DNA of 64,000 bases, taken from positions 31,809-95,808 of the forward strand of contig JBFHQE010000011.1 in NCBI GenBank assembly GCA_041592335.1, given 5' to 3'. A model generated the notes under the pieces. That model saw only the letters and a list, made by a program, of their open reading frames with translations. It did no database searches and was not told the origin of the DNA. The stretch comes from JBFHQE01 sp041592335. GTDB lineage: Bacteria; Pseudomonadota; Gammaproteobacteria; Thiohalobacterales; Thiohalobacteraceae. Each line of letters starts with the position of its first letter. Position 1 is the stretch's first letter. This document shows, piece after piece, positions 34,614 through 42,747 of the stretch. The position numbers and the translations under genes were made by a program.

Positions 34614-35873
34614 TTAATGCTTGAAGTCGCTCGACCGCGCTCTTGCCTGCAGTTCCAGCAACTCCTCTTCCACGCCGGCCGCATGCGTCAGCTCGGCCAC
34701 GTTCTCCTTGGTGAAGAAACCCTGGAAATCACCGAAGCGTTGCACGTATTCAATAATCAGTGACGAATGCTCCGAGGCACTGGAGAAAATCTGTTTCAGG
34801 CCTTCTTCCTTGGAACCGATCACATCCAGCAGGAAGCCGCGTCCCTGGGACGCAATCTGCTTCACCACGTGTTCGATATTCTCCATACCCGCGCGTTCGC
34901 CATCGAGCACAGCCAGCGCAATGTGATGCAGGCGCGGGCCGTAGTTTCGCACGAAGGTTTCCGTTGGCGACGGCAGTCTTTGCAGGTGATTCACGAAGTA
35001 CGGCGTGTTGTTGGCGGTAAATACCTTGGCCGGACTGCGCAACTCCTGGTTGAAATGCACGCTCTTGGTCACGTTGGTGGAAGAATTCTGATCCTTGATG
35101 TCATACGAGCCCCAGTAGTAGTAGCTCGACAGGGATAGCCATTCCAGTATCGCCACCTCGCGATTCTGGCTATAAACGCGCGTCGCCAGGTGATCGATGG
35201 GCAGAATCAGGTCATCGATCTTGAGTTCGTGCTGTAGCTGCTTGGCGCGTTCGTATACCTGCTGCACATCCTCCCGGATAGTGCTCATGCCGAGTGAATA
35301 GACACGGAGTTCGCTCTCGGGCCGTTCCATGTAACCCACGATGTTATGGGTATAGGGAGAAGGCTTGCTGATCGCGACATTACCCGGCAGTTCCAGCTTG
35401 CGGGTTTCGTTCTGGGTAAAAAACCGGAACTCGCGTTCTTCCTGCAGCGAGACCACGCTGTGCAGATTGTCCACACGCAAAATCTCGCCCATGTAGCGGC
35501 TGTTCGGTTTACATGCACCAATAGGGTAAACCTCGTTAAGACTGCGGAAGATACCCTGAATGTTTGGATCTTTGACTTCCCGCACCAGGAAGTCCGGCGA
35601 ATTCATGTCCACGCGCAACACATGCGTCCAGTGATGTTCGCTTTCGAGCGTAACCAGGTAATGATACGGCGTCATCAATGACAACTCGCCGACATAACGA
35701 ATCGAGTGGCCGGGATCTACCGTGATCATAATGGCCTCAACCTGATGAATCATATCGGTCAAGCCGACACGATCCCGTTCTTCCAGCAGACCCGTCAGGA
35801 AATGCTCAAAGAACTGCGAGTTTTCCTTGTCGCCATGCCGCTCAAAAGCCAATGAATTACGCATCCTGTTCAC
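34614..35873 (-). CDS. HPPD-like vicinal-oxygen-chelate protein
   Basis: 419 residues. The C-terminal half resembles 4-hydroxyphenylpyruvate dioxygenase: candidate metal ligands His228 (PIDHLATRV), His317 (LHHIALAV) and Glu375 (LIIEYVQRF), followed by GFFTKENVAEL like the HPPD C-terminus. The N-terminal half (EAIMITVDPGHSIRYVGELS) may be a second VOC unit. Substrate unknown: it lacks an overall clear HPPD identity. Next to a TIM-barrel isomerase-like gene, a combination seen fused in some 3-dehydroshikimate dehydratases, though nothing here shows that activity. Convergent with degS, 2 bp apart. Confidence 0.75.
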   Translation of the reverse strand: MNRMRNSLAFERHGDKENSQFFEHFLTGLLEERDRVGLTDMIHQVEAIMITVDPGHSIRYVGELSLMTPYHYLVTLESEHHWTHVLRVDMNSPDFLVREVKDPNIQGIFRSLNEVYPIGACKPNSRYMGEILRVDNLHSVVSLQEEREFRFFTQNETRKLELPGNVAISKPSPYTHNIVGYMERPESELRVYSLGMSTIREDVQQVYERAKQLQHELKIDDLILPIDHLATRVYSQNREVAILEWLSLSSYYYWGSYDIKDQNSSTNVTKSVHFNQELRSPAKVFTANNTPYFVNHLQRLPSPTETFVRNYGPRLHHIALAVLDGERAGMENIEHVVKQIASQGRGFLLDVIGSKEEGLKQIFSSASEHSSLIIEYVQRFGDFQGFFTKENVAELTHAAGVEEELLELQARARSSDFKH

Positions 35874-35949
35874 CTTTCCCCTTGCTCACTGAAAAGCGCA
35901 AAATCTGCTTGAAGTATAGACCGAATTTAACGCCTGGTTTTGATACATG

Positions 35950-36786
35950 TCACAGCCATTCATTAAAATGGCGGCGCTCTTCACGCGCCATCCACTGGTT
36001 CAAATCCCAAAGATCGGCAACCGGTTCCCGAGAGAAAGGCGCTTCATGCAGATAACCATCCGGACCGAACTCGGGTGTCATGGTCGTCACCGCAAATCCG
36101 CGCTGTTTTTGTGCACGCCACAACTGCTCCCAGCAACGTTGATGCGATCTCAGCGCCATCTCATACTCGGGCGCACCGGGATGAGGCACCTGCGGGCCCT
36201 GGTCGTACCCGACTCGCGCATGGATGTGTCTTGCCCTTGGTGCAATCTTTTCAATCGTATCCATTTCAACATCCATCAGCCGTTCGCACACCACGCACCA
36301 GTGACTGAAATCGCAGGTAATCTGCATATCGGGCAAGGCATCCAGAATACGTTCCGTCACCCAGGGATTGAACAGCGAGCGGCTGCGGTGGGTTTCAAAG
36401 CTGACCTCCACGTTTGCTTGACTGGCCATCGCCATGGCGCGGCCAAAGAATTCAATGCTCTGCCCTTCCGGCCAGGCATCGCAACCTGCCAGGCAGGTGA
36501 TGAACAACGGTTCAAGTTGGAGACTCATCTCGAGCTTGCGCTCAAATGAATCCAGATGCTCATCCAGCGTTGCATGCCGCTCCGGCACATAACTCCCGGC
36601 CGTGGTGATTTCGGCAATGTAATGAAGCGCAGTATCAGCCAGTCGTTGTTTAAATTCTGTCAGCTGCGTTGCTGACTCCGGCGCCGGTCCCTCAACACCC
36701 TGAAATCCGGCATCGATGGCCTGCACGATAGCCTCGGCGTGACTGCCCCGGTGACCCCACAGTGTTTTGAATATGTGTAACTGCAT
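35950..36786 (-). CDS. Xylose-isomerase-like TIM-barrel protein (sugar phosphate isomerase/epimerase family)
   Basis: 278 residues of AP-endonuclease-2/xylose-isomerase barrel. Candidate metal ligands Glu131 (VSFETHRSR), Asp159 (TCDFSHW), His187/His189 (ARHIHARVG) and Glu239 (MTPEFGPDGY) follow the usual E-D-H-E order. Members isomerise sugars, act in inositol catabolism or dehydrate dehydroshikimate. Divergent from the desaturase gene across 76 bp; probably co-transcribed with the VOC gene 76 bp downstream. Confidence 0.8.
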   Translation of the reverse strand: MQLHIFKTLWGHRGSHAEAIVQAIDAGFQGVEGPAPESATQLTEFKQRLADTALHYIAEITTAGSYVPERHATLDEHLDSFERKLEMSLQLEPLFITCLAGCDAWPEGQSIEFFGRAMAMASQANVEVSFETHRSRSLFNPWVTERILDALPDMQITCDFSHWCVVCERLMDVEMDTIEKIAPRARHIHARVGYDQGPQVPHPGAPEYEMALRSHQRCWEQLWRAQKQRGFAVTTMTPEFGPDGYLHEAPFSREPVADLWDLNQWMAREERRHFNEWL

Positions 36787-36808
36787 CTTTGCTGCCTGTA
36801 GTAATGAC

Positions 36809-36824
36809 TGGCATCCATCATGCA
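36809..36824 (+). promoter_or_regulatory. Candidate sigma-54 promoter of the desaturase-SDR-creatininase genes
   Basis: TGGCATCCATCATGCA keeps the invariant GG and GC with 10 bp between, matching TGGCAC-N5-TTGCA at most positions. Transcription would start near 36834, 29 bp before the desaturase ATG. No enhancer site was recognised upstream. Confidence 0.45.
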
Positions 36825-36836
36825 GAAGCTATTCCA
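36821..36836 (-). promoter_or_regulatory. Candidate sigma-54 promoter of the TIM-barrel/VOC genes
   Basis: Read on the minus strand, TGGAATAGCTTCTGCA again has GG-N10-GC. It shares the palindromic TGCA (36821-36824) with the plus-strand motif, so the two would be mutually exclusive. The start would be near 36811, 25 bp before the TIM-barrel ATG. Confidence 0.35.
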
Positions 36837-36862
36837 GGCAAACACGGCAGGAGTCGACATTG

Positions 36863-37891
36863 ATGACCAATTCGGTCGCATTCCAATCGCTATGGCGCGA
36901 GGATCACGGAGCAATACCCAATACGATTGCCTTGAGTTACGGCATCTTAGGCCATGCCCTGGGCATATACCTGCTACTGCAAACACAGGTACTGCCGCTT
37001 GTGCTTGGCATTCTGCTCACCGGCCACACGCTGATCATATGCGCCTATCTGGTGCACGAGGCCGCGCACATGACCTTATTTAAGGCACGCCGTCACAACG
37101 AGCTGGTCGGCAACATCCTGTTGTGGATTGTCGGGGCGGGTTATGCCTCGTTCGCGCGCGTGCGCCACATGCATCTGCGCCATCACCAGGACCGTGCCGA
37201 CGTCAGCTGTTTCGATTACCAGGCCTATCTCAAACGGCAACCCGTCTGGCTGCAGAAGCTGGTGGTCGCGCTGGAATGGGCCTACATCCCCGCCATCGAG
37301 CTGATCATGCATGCGCAGGTCATGGTGCGCCCCTTCATCGATGAACATCTCAAGCCCTACCGGCGCCGGGTGATACTGGTCGGTCTGTCGCGACTCTTCT
37401 TCTTTGCACTGCTGTTCTCGGTTTCGCCCTGGGCGCTGCTGGCTTACGCCCTGGCCTACTGGATGATGTTGCAGGCTCTGTTTCTTGCCGATGCCTTTGC
37501 CCACACCTACGAGGCCTTTTTTGTGCAACGCGCCGACGAGCCGGTTCCGAAAGAAGGTCGCGATCGCGAATACGACATCGAGCACACCTATTCCAACCTG
37601 GTCTCGCAGCGCTGGCCGTTATTGAACTTGCTTAACCTGAACTTTGGATATCACACCGCGCATCATGAAAAGGCCAGCGTTGCCTGGCATGACCTGCCCG
37701 CATTTCATCGCGAACTATACGGAGACGGCCAGCACAAACAGGTACTCCCCTATGCCGAACTGCTGAAAACAATTCATCGAAACAGGGTAAAACGGGTGTT
37801 TGTCGAGGATTACGGCGACGTCACCACGGGACCGCACCGCGCCGACAGCTTTGTCGGCGCTCACGGCGTGTCGTTTATCAGCATTGTCTAG
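36863..37891 (+). CDS. Membrane fatty-acid desaturase/hydroxylase family protein
   Basis: 342 residues with the three histidine boxes of the di-iron membrane desaturases: HEAAH (65-69), HLRHH (104-108) and HTAHH (264-268), plus His214 in ADAFAHTYE. Four to five hydrophobic segments (about 22-62, 84-96, 166-206). AGGAG is 9 bp before the ATG at 36863; earlier in-frame ATGs lack a site. Could act on a lipid, carotenoid or other hydrophobic substrate. First of three tightly spaced genes with an SDR (2-bp gap) and a creatininase. Confidence 0.85.
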   Translation: MTNSVAFQSLWREDHGAIPNTIALSYGILGHALGIYLLLQTQVLPLVLGILLTGHTLIICAYLVHEAAHMTLFKARRHNELVGNILLWIVGAGYASFARVRHMHLRHHQDRADVSCFDYQAYLKRQPVWLQKLVVALEWAYIPAIELIMHAQVMVRPFIDEHLKPYRRRVILVGLSRLFFFALLFSVSPWALLAYALAYWMMLQALFLADAFAHTYEAFFVQRADEPVPKEGRDREYDIEHTYSNLVSQRWPLLNLLNLNFGYHTAHHEKASVAWHDLPAFHRELYGDGQHKQVLPYAELLKTIHRNRVKRVFVEDYGDVTTGPHRADSFVGAHGVSFISIV

Positions 37892-37893
37892 TC

Positions 37894-38634
37894 ATGCAAA
37901 TCTCGCTTGCGCATAAAAATGTACTGGTCACGGGCGCTGCCACAGGCATTGGCCGTGCAATTGCGATGGCCTTTGCCGATGCAGGCGCCAATGTTTTTAT
38001 AAACCATCTGGACCAGGACCAGCCTGCCGCAGAGCTGCTTGCCACATGTTCAATCAGCGAGGCTTATAATGCCGATGTCAGCAACAGAAAAGCCGTTCTC
38101 AACATGGTCGGGACTATTGAGGACAAATACGGCTGCATCGACGTTCTGGTCAACAACGCCGGCATCAGCCAGCCAACCCCTTTCCTGGAAATAACCGAGG
38201 AACACTGGGATCGCACGCTGAACGTCAATCTCAAGGGCGCCATGTTATGCAGCCAGGCCGTTATTCCCGGCATGCTGAATAAAGGCGACGGGGTGATTAT
38301 CAATATTGTCTCCGAGCTGGGTTATCTCGGACGCGAACAGTTTGCGGCCTACACCGCGTCCAAGGGTGGCCTGATTTCACTGACGCGTTCACTGGCGCGC
38401 GAGTTTGCGCCCGGCATCCGGGTCAATGGCATTGCTCCAGGCCCGGTAATGACGGATCTGCTACGGGGCGAGCTGAAAACGGAGCAGGATCTGCAAAAGG
38501 AAATGGATATCCCCTTGCAACGCATTGCCGAACCGGAAGAGATCGCCAGCTCGGCCGTGTTCCTGGCCTCGGATTATGCGCGTTTTTACTGTGGCGACAT
38601 CCTGAGTCCGAATGGAGGTTCATTGATGCGATGA
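37894..38634 (+). CDS. Short-chain dehydrogenase/reductase
   Basis: 246 residues of classical SDR: TGAATGIGRAIA (NAD(P) loop, residues 14-21), VLVNNAGISQP, Ser in NIVSELG, and YTASKGG with catalytic Tyr/Lys, then IAPGPVMTDLL and the C-terminal DILSPNGGSLMR. The acidic tip after beta2 (INHLDQDQ) hints at NAD preference. It sits between the desaturase and the creatininase, overlapping the latter by 4 nt, so the three products likely act in one pathway. Confidence 0.92.
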   Translation: MQISLAHKNVLVTGAATGIGRAIAMAFADAGANVFINHLDQDQPAAELLATCSISEAYNADVSNRKAVLNMVGTIEDKYGCIDVLVNNAGISQPTPFLEITEEHWDRTLNVNLKGAMLCSQAVIPGMLNKGDGVIINIVSELGYLGREQFAAYTASKGGLISLTRSLAREFAPGIRVNGIAPGPVMTDLLRGELKTEQDLQKEMDIPLQRIAEPEEIASSAVFLASDYARFYCGDILSPNGGSLMR

Positions 38635-39407
38635 ATAACCTCAACGCAGAGTTCATGAGCTGGCCGAAATACCGGCAACGTATTAAAGAAGGTGCCGTCG
38701 TCTTCCTGCCGGTTGGCGCGCACGAACAACATGGCCCGCATTTACCCATGGCCACCGATGCCATCTTTGCGCAAAGCATGGCGGAACGTGTTGCCGAACG
38801 ATTGAATGGCATCGTCATCCCGGTCGTACGCTTTGGCTACAAATCGCAGGCGCGCTCGGGTGGCGGCCAGACTTTTACGGGCACTATCAGCCTGGATGGC
38901 GAAACCCTGACCAGGACAGTGCTTGATATTCTGCGCGAACTGGGGCGCCATGGTGTCACTCAATGCGTCATCGTAAACGGCCATTTCGAAAACCAGTGGT
39001 TTCTTACCGAAGCGATTGAACTGGCGCAACGCGAATTCAGCTATAGCCATGTTGCCATGAAGGTGATTCGTACCGAATACTGGGATTTCACGCCGCAGCA
39101 GGTATATGACGAAATTTTCCCCGGCAAATTTCCCGGCGTGGACCTGGAGCATGCGGCACTCATTGAGACTTCCATGATGCTTTACCTGCATCCGGAACTG
39201 GTGCAGCAGGACAAAATCCCCAATGATAAATTGGCCGAGTTTCCAGCCTACGATGCCTATCCCCAGGACGGGCGGTATGTTCCGCCCACTGGAGTGCTGG
39301 CACCGGCGGGCAGCGCCTCGGCGGAAAAAGGAAAATTACTGGTAGAGAAAACGGTCAACGCCATGGCGCAGGCATTGGCCAATGAAGTTGATGGCCGTAA
39401 GTCCTAG
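38631..39407 (+). CDS. Creatininase-family amidohydrolase, creatinine-amidohydrolase-like
   Basis: 258 residues. Metal ligands Glu32, His34 and Asp43 (GAHEQHGPHLPMATD), His118 and Glu120 (NGHFEN), and Glu179 (LIETSMML). The segment FGYKSQARSGGGQTFTGTIS and YWDF closely resemble Pseudomonas creatininase as I remember it, including the Glu that binds its activating metal; a substrate-loop Trp there (GWDIEH) is Val here (GVDLEH). It may open a creatinine-like lactam. Translationally coupled to the SDR. Its stop overlaps the convergent rhodanese gene by 4 bp. Confidence 0.88.
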   Translation: MNNLNAEFMSWPKYRQRIKEGAVVFLPVGAHEQHGPHLPMATDAIFAQSMAERVAERLNGIVIPVVRFGYKSQARSGGGQTFTGTISLDGETLTRTVLDILRELGRHGVTQCVIVNGHFENQWFLTEAIELAQREFSYSHVAMKVIRTEYWDFTPQQVYDEIFPGKFPGVDLEHAALIETSMMLYLHPELVQQDKIPNDKLAEFPAYDAYPQDGRYVPPTGVLAPAGSASAEKGKLLVEKTVNAMAQALANEVDGRKS

Positions 39408-39847
39408 AATTGACGCACGACAGGCCGGTCTTCTCGAATCCAGTCCGTGATGCCATTGCGCACATTGTACACCTGGGTAAAGCCCAGCTTTTCGACCATG
39501 TAAGTTGCCAGTGTACTGGTGCGATTGCCTGTACGACAGATCAGGATCAGCGGAGTATCCGCGCTGTATTCGGTTTGCAACTTGTCGAGAAAACCGGGGG
39601 TCACCCGGCCTCCGCCATCCACAAAGGTCATCAGTCGACTGCCTTCCACCACGCCGGTCTGCCGCCATTCATCCGGTCGGCGTATATCAATCAGGGTGTA
39701 CCCCTGTTCCAGCAACACCTGTAACTCGCCATTATTGATATTGTTGTAAGGCGGCTCGGAACAAGCGGCCAGAAGTATCGTCAAGACACCCAGAATGATA
39801 ATACCTGATGACCGCAAGCGAACTCGCACACTCCCCATGAAAGTCAT
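39404..39847 (-). CDS. Rhodanese-domain lipoprotein
   Basis: 147 residues: N-terminal hydrophobic segment with lipobox LLAACS (Cys about 29) and one rhodanese domain whose active-site loop is ICRTGNRTS (Cys near 104), with YTLIDIRRPDEWRQTGVVEG earlier. Probably a periplasmic, membrane-tethered sulfurtransferase or persulfide carrier. AGGA lies 7 bp before the ATG. Confidence 0.88.
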   Translation of the reverse strand: MTFMGSVRVRLRSSGIIILGVLTILLAACSEPPYNNINNGELQVLLEQGYTLIDIRRPDEWRQTGVVEGSRLMTFVDGGGRVTPGFLDKLQTEYSADTPLILICRTGNRTSTLATYMVEKLGFTQVYNVRNGITDWIREDRPVVRQF

Positions 39848-40024
39848 AAATATGTCCTATGAGTTAACAACACTTGAACCATTAATCGATCAAGGAATTT
39901 TATACCAAAGCATGCTTTGATTTTTCAGCTGAAAACATTGTTTTTTATGTCACTTTACAGAACTTTGTGGAACACCCTTGTCTATACTAGTGGTTACATG
40001 CATATGGCAACGGAGGTTTTGGAC

Positions 40025-40807
40025 ATGCAAAACACGCATTCAGTTAAGCCGGTAACATATGATCCCATTCCAACACTGAAAATTAACAAGGTACCCATCA
40101 CCGCCGCATTCCAGTGGCTGAAGGACGGCGCACGGGATTTTGCCAAAGCACCATGGATGAGCCTCTGTTATGGTCTGGTATTCGCATTAATTGGCCTCGG
40201 CATCAGCCTTGCCAGTATCAGTCAGCCGCAATTCACCCTGACATTCTGGACCGGATTCCTTCTTGTTGGTCCTTTTCTAGCCGTGGGTTTGTACCGAATC
40301 GCACAACTCCGTGAGCAACACCAGGTTGTTACCTTGAGCCTGGCGACAAAAACACTACTCAATCACAAAATGCAAATTGGCATATTCATTGTACTTATGT
40401 TGCTGATCATGGTGGCATGGATTCGATTTTCGACATTAATGGTAGCGCTTTTCTTTGGACAGATGTCGCCCGGCATAGAGGCGTTCACCAATGCCCTGAG
40501 CAGCGCGGAAGGTATCGCATTCCTGAGTGTACTGTTCGCCAGTGGAGGGTTATTTGCACTTATTGTTTTTGCCGCAAGCGCACTCACTCTGCCATTGATT
40601 GTTGATGATAAAGCTGAATTGGTGCCTGCCATCATGACCAGCTTTAAAGCTGTCATCGAACAGCCTGGCCCGATGATCGTGTGGGCTGCCTTAATTGCCG
40701 GACTGACATTCCTCGGCATGGCAACCGCGTTTATTGGCTTGGCATTTATCTTTCCATTGCTGGGGTATGCTACCTGGCATAGTTACAAAGCGCTGGTAAA
40801 TACCTAG
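40025..40807 (+). CDS. DUF2189 membrane protein
   Basis: About 260 residues with six hydrophobic helices (about 50-75, 85-105, 130-155, 175-200, 205-220, 228-255). The opening KINKVPITAAFQWLKDGARDF and FLLVGPFLAVGLYRIAQLRE match DUF2189 proteins. GGAGG is 8 bp before the ATG at 40025; a longer frame from 39917 lacks one. Role unknown; a good terminator follows. Confidence 0.85.
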   Translation: MQNTHSVKPVTYDPIPTLKINKVPITAAFQWLKDGARDFAKAPWMSLCYGLVFALIGLGISLASISQPQFTLTFWTGFLLVGPFLAVGLYRIAQLREQHQVVTLSLATKTLLNHKMQIGIFIVLMLLIMVAWIRFSTLMVALFFGQMSPGIEAFTNALSSAEGIAFLSVLFASGGLFALIVFAASALTLPLIVDDKAELVPAIMTSFKAVIEQPGPMIVWAALIAGLTFLGMATAFIGLAFIFPLLGYATWHSYKALVNT

Positions 40808-40827
40808 GCTGACATCCAACCAAAATT

Positions 40828-40853
40828 AAAAAGCCCCGCACTGCGGGGCTTTC
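40828..40853 (+). terminator. Rho-independent terminator after the DUF2189 gene
   Basis: AAAAGCCCCGCACTGCGGGG, then ctttct: a 7-bp GC stem with a CACT-type loop and flanking A and T runs. It also faces the convergent PEP-CTERM gene and may serve both. Confidence 0.88.
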
Positions 40854-40873
40854 TGCATCCAGCTTGCGGCTCC

Positions 40874-41446
40874 CTACTTTAGAAACCGTCGAACGCCAAT
40901 TCCTGCTAGCCCTGCTGCGAGCAGCGTCAACATGCCTGGTTCCGGAATCGTGGCGTAGGCGCTCGAATAAAGTCCGATCTCCACGCTTTCCCAACCTGGT
41001 TTGGATGCACGAAAATTCGATTTGTTTTTCTCTGTGTAAGTCAGGTCAAAGTTTTCGGCAAAGGGATTGGCTGCGCCGTTCCAGGCAATGACGAAATTAT
41101 TCTGATCCAGTCCGTGCATACCCACGCCCGACAAAAAACCCTCTGCCTGGTCGGGCTGTATGCCACTGTAGCTTCCGCCAAGCGTGCAACAAACGCCCCA
41201 GTCCTGGACTGACAAGCCTGAATACACCGCCCATGAAATCAGACCGTTATCGAATTCCACAAAGACACCAATACGGTCGGCGGCAACATCGTTACTGATA
41301 CCCCAGGCATCAACCGGCATTTCGCCCTCGGTCACTTCGCAATCCGTCCAGCGAGAGGCCAGACCCATGCCATCAAGCGAGATGGGGATAGCGTGACTTT
41401 GCGAAATGGCGAGACAGAAAATGGAAGTGACAAGCAACTGTTTCAT
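40874..41446 (-). CDS. PEP-CTERM sorting-domain protein
   Basis: 190 residues: signal peptide (MKQLLVTSIFCLAISQSHA), a beta-rich exported region of unknown fold, and a C-terminal PEP-CTERM signal (IPEPGMLTLLAAGLAGIGVR, ending RFLK). The signal is recognised by an exosortase and the protein is exported or anchored. Cysteines in WTDCEV and WGVCCTL could form disulfides. Function unknown. Separated from the guanidine operon promoter by under 130 bp and divergent from it. Confidence 0.88.
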   Translation of the reverse strand: MKQLLVTSIFCLAISQSHAIPISLDGMGLASRWTDCEVTEGEMPVDAWGISNDVAADRIGVFVEFDNGLISWAVYSGLSVQDWGVCCTLGGSYSGIQPDQAEGFLSGVGMHGLDQNNFVIAWNGAANPFAENFDLTYTEKNKSNFRASKPGWESVEIGLYSSAYATIPEPGMLTLLAAGLAGIGVRRFLK

Positions 41447-41566
41447 GACGTTCTACCCGGATAGACATTTTGATTAGTACCTTATAGATGGGTAACGACC
41501 AAATCAGGAAAATCGTGAATCTCACTAACAATCGATGCACCTATTTGCATCTATCTCTTTCCATTG

Positions 41567-41581
41567 GCACCAGAATGGTGC
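41567..41581. promoter_or_regulatory. NtrC (NR-I) binding site
   Basis: GCACCAGAATGGTGC is a perfect 5-5-5 dyad matching the NtrC consensus GCACY-N5-RGTGC. It lies about 115 bp upstream of the predicted sigma-54 start, the usual enhancer distance. A weaker half-site, GCACCTATTTGCATC (41537-41551), lies 30 bp (three helical turns) further up, as at glnA-type promoters. Confidence 0.8.
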
Positions 41582-41671
41582 GCCTCTGGATTGCCGCCCC
41601 CCGGTGGTCATCGGAATTTTTAGCCATAAATAACAGATAATTAGATTAACTTTCATGCCTGGTTTTTTCAC

Positions 41672-41687
41672 TGGCATACCGCTTGCT
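41672..41687 (+). promoter_or_regulatory. Sigma-54 promoter of the guanidine operon
   Basis: TGGCATACCGCTTGCT matches TGGCAC-N5-TTGCW at 14 or more positions, with GG-N10-GC intact. Predicted start near 41697, 40 bp before the binding-protein ATG. Confidence 0.85.
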
Positions 41688-41736
41688 CTGCAGTATTACG
41701 AAAAGTTCTTTTTGTATTACTCACGGGAGTCCCTCC

Positions 41737-42717
41737 ATGAAAACATCTCTACGCAAACTGGCCGGCCTGCTCGCCGGTGTTGCCCTCACCGCGGCATCGG
41801 CACTCGCCAACGCCGAACCCCTCAAGATTGGTTACAGCGACTGGCCCGGCTGGGTCGCCTGGGAAGTGGCCATCGAGAAGCAGTGGTTTAAGGAAGAAGG
41901 TGTCGATGTGCAGTTCGAATGGTTCGACTATGTCGCCTCCATGGACGCCTTCGCCGCAGGCCAGCTGGATGCCGTCGCCATGACCAACGGCGATGCTCTG
42001 GTCACCGGATCAACTGGCGCCAAGAGCGTGATGATCCTGATCAACGATTATTCCAACGGTAACGACATGGTCGTCGCCGCGCCGGGTATCAAGTCCATCA
42101 AGGATCTGAAAGGGAAAAAGGTCGGCGTTGAAATCGGTTTTGTCGGTCACCTGCTGTTACTCGATGCACTGGAACAGAACGGCATGACTGAAACCGACGT
42201 GGAACTGGTCAACGTACCCACCAATGAAACACCGCAGGTTCTGGCCTCGGGTGAAGTCGATGCCATCGTGGCATGGCAACCCAACTCCGGCATGGCGCTG
42301 ACACTGGTGCCCGGATCCAGCCCCATTCATACCTCCGCCGATCAGCCTGGCCTGATCTATGACGTGCTGGCCGTCTCTCCTTCGAGCCTGGCGGCCAACA
42401 AGGAAGAGTGGAGCAAGGTCGTGAAGGTCTGGTACCGCGTAGTGGATTATCTCTATGACCCGGCAACACGTGACGACGCCATCAAGATCATGGCATCCCG
42501 CGTCGGCATTTCAGCCGAGGAATACAGCGGTTTCGTCGAAGGCACCAAGATCCTGACACTCGAAGAAGCCAAGGGCTTTTACGACATGACCGAAGGTTTC
42601 AAGTCGCTGTATGGCTCTTCGCTGATCTCCGACAAGTTTAATGTCGACAACGAAGTCTATGGCACAGCGGAAGATGTGCAGAGCTATATCGACGGCTCAA
42701 TCACCCTGGGCATGTAA
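41737..42717 (+). CDS. ABC transporter substrate-binding protein of the carboxylase region (NMT1/TauA type), probable guanidine-related uptake
   Basis: 326 residues: signal peptide cleaving near ALANA, then a type II periplasmic binding fold opening EPLKIGYSDWPGWVAWEVAI, with LDAVAMTNGDALVTG and VGVEIGFVGHLLLLDALEQN. This is the binding-protein family found beside urea carboxylase genes. GGGAG is 7 bp before the ATG; a longer frame from 41683 begins inside the sigma-54 promoter. Ligand is inferred to be guanidine or a guanidino compound from operon context. Confidence 0.9.
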   Translation: MKTSLRKLAGLLAGVALTAASALANAEPLKIGYSDWPGWVAWEVAIEKQWFKEEGVDVQFEWFDYVASMDAFAAGQLDAVAMTNGDALVTGSTGAKSVMILINDYSNGNDMVVAAPGIKSIKDLKGKKVGVEIGFVGHLLLLDALEQNGMTETDVELVNVPTNETPQVLASGEVDAIVAWQPNSGMALTLVPGSSPIHTSADQPGLIYDVLAVSPSSLAANKEEWSKVVKVWYRVVDYLYDPATRDDAIKIMASRVGISAEEYSGFVEGTKILTLEEAKGFYDMTEGFKSLYGSSLISDKFNVDNEVYGTAEDVQSYIDGSITLGM

Positions 42718-42747
42718 TTTAAACCACGGCGAGGCAGGACAGGTTCA

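Noticed and set aside
38631..39407. Creatininase as part of a mycofactocin (MftE) cluster
   Set aside because: No precursor peptide, radical SAM maturase or other mft genes nearby, and its motifs are closer to creatinine amidohydrolase.
41563..41582. Sigma-54 promoter at the TTGGCACC...GGTGC sequence
   Set aside because: The GG-to-GC spacing is 12 rather than 10 bp; the sequence is instead a perfect NtrC dyad.
41692..41730. Possible second guanidine-II riboswitch upstream of the binding protein (ACGA at 41698-41701, ACGG at 41723-41726)
   Set aside because: The ACGG hairpin has only a 4-bp stem (ACTC/GAGT), the ACGA stem contains a mismatch and two wobble pairs, and its 5' strand would lie at or before the predicted transcription start.
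41447..41736. Guanidine-I (ykkC) or guanidine-III riboswitch before the transporter
   Set aside because: I found none of the conserved ykkC core segments; the region is explained by NtrC and sigma-54 elements.
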